From NCBI GenBank assembly GCA_902464495.1, contig CABQJK010000004.1, positions 29,428 to 93,427 on the forward strand: DNA of 64,000 nucleotides, read 5' to 3'. Positions 61,387 through 64,000 of this stretch are shown piece after piece (the first letter of the stretch is position 1; every line of letters begins with the position of its first letter). The DNA comes from an uncultured Collinsella sp. Lineage in GTDB: Bacteria > Actinomycetota > Coriobacteriia > Coriobacteriales > Coriobacteriaceae. The notes under the pieces were generated by a model. The model saw only the letters and a program-made list of their open reading frames with translations, was not told where the DNA came from and did no database searches. Made by a program: the position numbers and the translations under genes.

Positions 61387-63781
61387 CAGCACGCTCAAGA
61401 ATGTGGCGTTCTACGCCACCTGCTTCGCATTTTCCATCGCACTCTTTGTCGCACTTGCAGCGGCAGGGCATGTCTACCCCTTTGGCGACAACTCGTTTCT
61501 CACCAACGATCTCAAATACCAATACATCGACTTCTTTGCTTGGTTCCGGCGCGTCCTTTTAGGTGAGGCAAACCTTCGCTATTCCTTCTCGCAAGGACTC
61601 GGCATGAACACATGGGGGCTCTATAGCTACTACCTCGCCAGCCCCTTCAACCTGCTCTGCGCGCTGTTTCCCGCAGACAAGCTGACGCTCTTCGTGTTTG
61701 TTATCTCCGCGCTCAAACTGGGCTGCATCCACATCAGCAGCGCTTGGTATGTGCAAAAGCGCTTTGACCTGTCTAAGCCCGCCATATTCCTGCTTTCCCT
61801 CTCGTTCACGTTTTGCAGCTGGACCATCAGCAACCTGCGCAACCCGCTCTGGATCGATTGCCTGATCCTGCTGCCCATCTGCGCCTACGGATGCTACGAG
61901 CTCATCCGCAAGCAGCGCATGATCTGCCTCGTCATCGCAACGGCGCTCAATGTCATGTTCTGCTGGTATACGGCCTACATCAGCATCCTGTTCCTCTGCA
62001 TCTTCGTATTGGTCGAATTTGTCGATTATGTTGCAGAAGAAGGATTTAGTTGGAAGCTCATGCTCGATCGGGCCCTGCGATTCGCCGGGGCCATCGCGCT
62101 TGGACTGCTTCTGTCCGCTTGGACCTTTTTGCCGACCATCCTTGCCATGTCCAAGGGCGGACCCGTTCTAGCACTCGGCCCCCTACTTAAAACCAGCCTC
62201 AAGTCGCTCATCAGGGGCTTTCTTCCCTGCATGTGGGTAAGCAACGAAAGCACACCGCAGTTCTATTGCGGCATCATCATGATACTACTTGCGGTGAGCC
62301 TGCTGGTTAACCGCACGGTTTCAATCAAGACGCGCATCGCAACACTCGTCGTCACGATAATCCTGGTCGCAAGCTCCGTTTTGAGCCCGCTCGAGTACAT
62401 CTGGTGCGGCATGCGCGTTCCCAACGGCTTCTACTCGCGCACGGCTTTTTTGCTGAGCTTCTTTACGCTGTGGACCGCAGGATACGCGCTGCAGGCGCTC
62501 AAAAACCAGCCCAAATTGCGTCAAGCCTATCGCCCCGTCGTCATCATGCCCCTCCTGGCACTAACCGCCATTGAGTTGTTTGCCAACGCCCATGTCATTT
62601 GGAATCAGCTGTACGTAGGCTATTCCGAAGAAGCCAACAGCACCTATGTCGCCACCGCAACCGACACGATCACGGCCATTCAAGACCAGACTTCGGCGTC
62701 GTTCTATCGCATTGACCGCACGACCACACGCGTCGACAGCGCCGCCCTCAACGAAGGCCTGGCGCTTGGGTACAACCAGTTGTCTTCGTATTCGTCTGCC
62801 AACAACCCGCAGGCCATCGCACTGCTCAACTCCCTTGGATACAGCAGCGTCGGCGAATTCTCGACCCGTTATGCCGAGCCCATTCTCGCCGTCGATGCCC
62901 TACTGGGAGTCAAGTATGCCATTCCCGAGAACGCGCCTGCGGGATACGTTTCGGCCAAGACGAATCAGGTCGACTCCACAAGCGCGGTGTACGAGAACCC
63001 CTATGCGCTCAGCATTGGCGTCGCAGCCTCAAGCGATATCCAAAACAGCAAGCTGAAGAGCGAGAACCCCTTCGAAAAGCAGAACGACCTCTACAGCAAA
63101 ATCCTAGGCCGCGAGGTCGAGCTCTATACCAAAATCGAGGCCACGAGCACGGGAAATAGCGATAGCTTAAAGCAATGGAGCGTTACTGTACCGGCAAGCT
63201 CCATCGGGTATCTCTACATCAACAAAGATGCGACCGCCGGCAGTTATTGGCCCGTCACCCTTACCATCGACCAGCGAACGATTGAAAACGAGGCCTGGAG
63301 ATTCGACAATAATATCCGCCAGATTGCGGATGCATCGGACTCCCCGAGCCAGCATACGGTGTCAATCGGAGTCGCAGAGGGCTATACAGACATGCCCCAA
63401 GACAATGAGCCGGTCTTTTACGCCCTCAATCTGGACGTTTTCGAGCAGATTATGAACGAGCTTAAGACGAGCGAATTTGTTCCGACGGTCTTTAAGGACG
63501 GAAGGATCGAAGGCGAATTTATCGCCAAGGATGACGACAACCTGCTGCTGAGCGTTCCGTACGATGAGGGCTGGAACGTAACGGTAAACGGAACCGCCGC
63601 AGAACTAACGCCCGCCGCCGATAAGGGTTTGTCGTCCCTGAACATACAGAAAGGCGCGAATAGGATCGTGATGACCTACAAGACTCCGGGCGCCCTTGCG
63701 GGGCTTGCAGTGAGTCTGGCGACCGCTGCCGCCCTTGTTGCAGCGGGGCTATTCACCAGGCATAAGAAAAGCCGCCGTTAA
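61370..63781 (+). CDS. YfhO family GT-C-type membrane glycosyltransferase
   Basis: Large membrane protein of the type that transfers sugars from C55-P carriers to surface polymers. The 803-residue protein has about twelve membrane segments in its first 420 residues, an early acidic loop (FLTNDLKYQYIDFF) typical of YfhO, an extracellular region of about 340 residues, and a final membrane helix before RHKKSRR. ATG at 61370 lies 5 nt after GAGGA and overlaps the preceding glycosyltransferase gene. It depends on the sugar donor made by its neighbour (inference). Confidence 0.9.
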   Translation: MTRPNNSTLKNVAFYATCFAFSIALFVALAAAGHVYPFGDNSFLTNDLKYQYIDFFAWFRRVLLGEANLRYSFSQGLGMNTWGLYSYYLASPFNLLCALFPADKLTLFVFVISALKLGCIHISSAWYVQKRFDLSKPAIFLLSLSFTFCSWTISNLRNPLWIDCLILLPICAYGCYELIRKQRMICLVIATALNVMFCWYTAYISILFLCIFVLVEFVDYVAEEGFSWKLMLDRALRFAGAIALGLLLSAWTFLPTILAMSKGGPVLALGPLLKTSLKSLIRGFLPCMWVSNESTPQFYCGIIMILLAVSLLVNRTVSIKTRIATLVVTIILVASSVLSPLEYIWCGMRVPNGFYSRTAFLLSFFTLWTAGYALQALKNQPKLRQAYRPVVIMPLLALTAIELFANAHVIWNQLYVGYSEEANSTYVATATDTITAIQDQTSASFYRIDRTTTRVDSAALNEGLALGYNQLSSYSSANNPQAIALLNSLGYSSVGEFSTRYAEPILAVDALLGVKYAIPENAPAGYVSAKTNQVDSTSAVYENPYALSIGVAASSDIQNSKLKSENPFEKQNDLYSKILGREVELYTKIEATSTGNSDSLKQWSVTVPASSIGYLYINKDATAGSYWPVTLTIDQRTIENEAWRFDNNIRQIADASDSPSQHTVSIGVAEGYTDMPQDNEPVFYALNLDVFEQIMNELKTSEFVPTVFKDGRIEGEFIAKDDDNLLLSVPYDEGWNVTVNGTAAELTPAADKGLSSLNIQKGANRIVMTYKTPGALAGLAVSLATAAALVAAGLFTRHKKSRR

Positions 63782-63796
63782 CAAGCGGCGGCTTTT
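63767..63796 (+). terminator. bidirectional terminator between the YfhO gene and rfbD
   Basis: A perfect 11-bp stem AAAAGCCGCCG/CGGCGGCTTTT (63767-63777 with 63786-63796) includes the YfhO stop codon in its loop and has T runs on both strands, so it can serve the converging gene on the minus strand too. Confidence 0.9.
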
Positions 63797-63818
63797 ACTC
63801 TCGAAAAGTTAATAGCGG

Positions 63819-64000
63819 CTAGAGCGTCTTGAGGTACTCCCCCAGCTCTTCCTCCCAGTCGGGCATGTTGAACCCGACCGACTCGAGCCTGGACAGGTCG
63901 AGCGCGGAGTGGACCGGGCGCGGGGCGACGGGGCCGGCGGCATTTGCGTAGTAGTCGGCGGTGCTGACCGGGACCACTTTCTCCCCGTTGCCGTTGGCTG
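63819..64000 (-). CDS. rfbD: dTDP-4-dehydrorhamnose reductase, C-terminal end (gene continues past the window)
   Basis: Only the last 60 codons are visible. They end PVSTADYYANAAGPVAPRPV...SALDLSRLESVGFNMPDWEEELGEYLKTL, matching the C-terminus of RmlD/RfbD, the last enzyme of dTDP-L-rhamnose synthesis (VSTxxY and RPxxSxLDxS blocks). It may be part of a longer RmlC-RmlD fusion, which cannot be judged here. It supports a rhamnose-containing surface glycan next to the glycosyltransferase genes. Confidence 0.82.
   Translation of the reverse strand, partial: ANGNGEKVVPVSTADYYANAAGPVAPRPVHSALDLSRLESVGFNMPDWEEELGEYLKTL

Overview
The window reads as chromosomal DNA of a high-GC Gram-positive anaerobe of the Coriobacteriia, most likely a Collinsella-like species. 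This assignment is inference from gene content: a pyruvate phosphate dikinase with its regulatory kinase, an alpha-beta glycyl-tRNA synthetase, folate-type TrmFO, MEP-pathway isoprenoid genes, RodA/PBP2/MreBCD, and a cell-surface glycopolymer locus. Coding density is very high and no intergenic gap exceeds 300 bp. Nearly all genes from 1 to about 47.6 kb lie on the minus strand. Strong AGGAGG-type ribosome sites often precede TTG or GTG starts.

Region 1 (1-16.7 kb) is the conserved translation/isoprenoid/recombination supercluster, read right to left: rplS; rnhB; yraN-comM-dprA-trmFO-xerC; rpsB-tsf; pyrH-frr-uppS-cdsA-dxr-rseP-ispG-proS (proS runs off the left edge). uppS, cdsA, dxr and ispG form a lipid-carrier pathway inside one tightly packed transcription unit. 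Region 2 (16.8-23.8 kb) is a block glyQ-glyS-ppsR-ppdK. It sits between rplS and the trmD-lepB end of the ribosomal-protein S16 operon (rpsP-khpA-rimM-trmD-lepB, 23.8-26.3 kb), two parts that are usually contiguous. dinB (26.5-27.8 kb) is the only plus-strand gene in the left half.

Region 3 (27.9-41.6 kb): rplU-rpmA with its own promoter, a terminator, then obgE-nadD-yqeK-rsfS. Upstream lies a long cell-shape operon mreB-mreC-mreD-mrdA-rodA that continues into a DUF697-like membrane protein, a TIGR03960-type radical SAM protein and its TIGR03936/DUF2344 partner. Region 4 (41.7-47.8 kb) holds a TPR membrane protein, a cyclophilin, a zinc-ribbon membrane protein, a P-type ATPase with a basic tail, and tRNA-Arg(CCG).

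Region 5 (47.9-56.4 kb, plus strand) is a complete aromatic amino acid operon: aroF, tyrA, aroB, aroA, aroC, pheA, an aroE-aroK fusion and aroQ. Together these cover all seven shikimate steps plus the Tyr and Phe branch enzymes. An intrinsic-terminator hairpin overlapping a short aromatic-containing ORF precedes aroF and looks like an attenuator. Region 6 (56.4-64 kb) has an acyltransferase, tRNA-Arg(TCT), an ABC-2 polysaccharide exporter pair, two family-2 glycosyltransferases, a YfhO-like GT-C membrane protein and the 3' end of a dTDP-4-dehydrorhamnose reductase gene. It appears to be the edge of a surface-glycan locus.

No CRISPR array, phage, insertion sequence or obvious new defence system was found. 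The most unusual signals are an extra wing-helix-like segment inside RseP, a xerC whose N-terminal coding sequence extends upstream of any ATG/GTG/TTG codon, the aro leader, and a GGTAAA repeat array upstream of ppdK.
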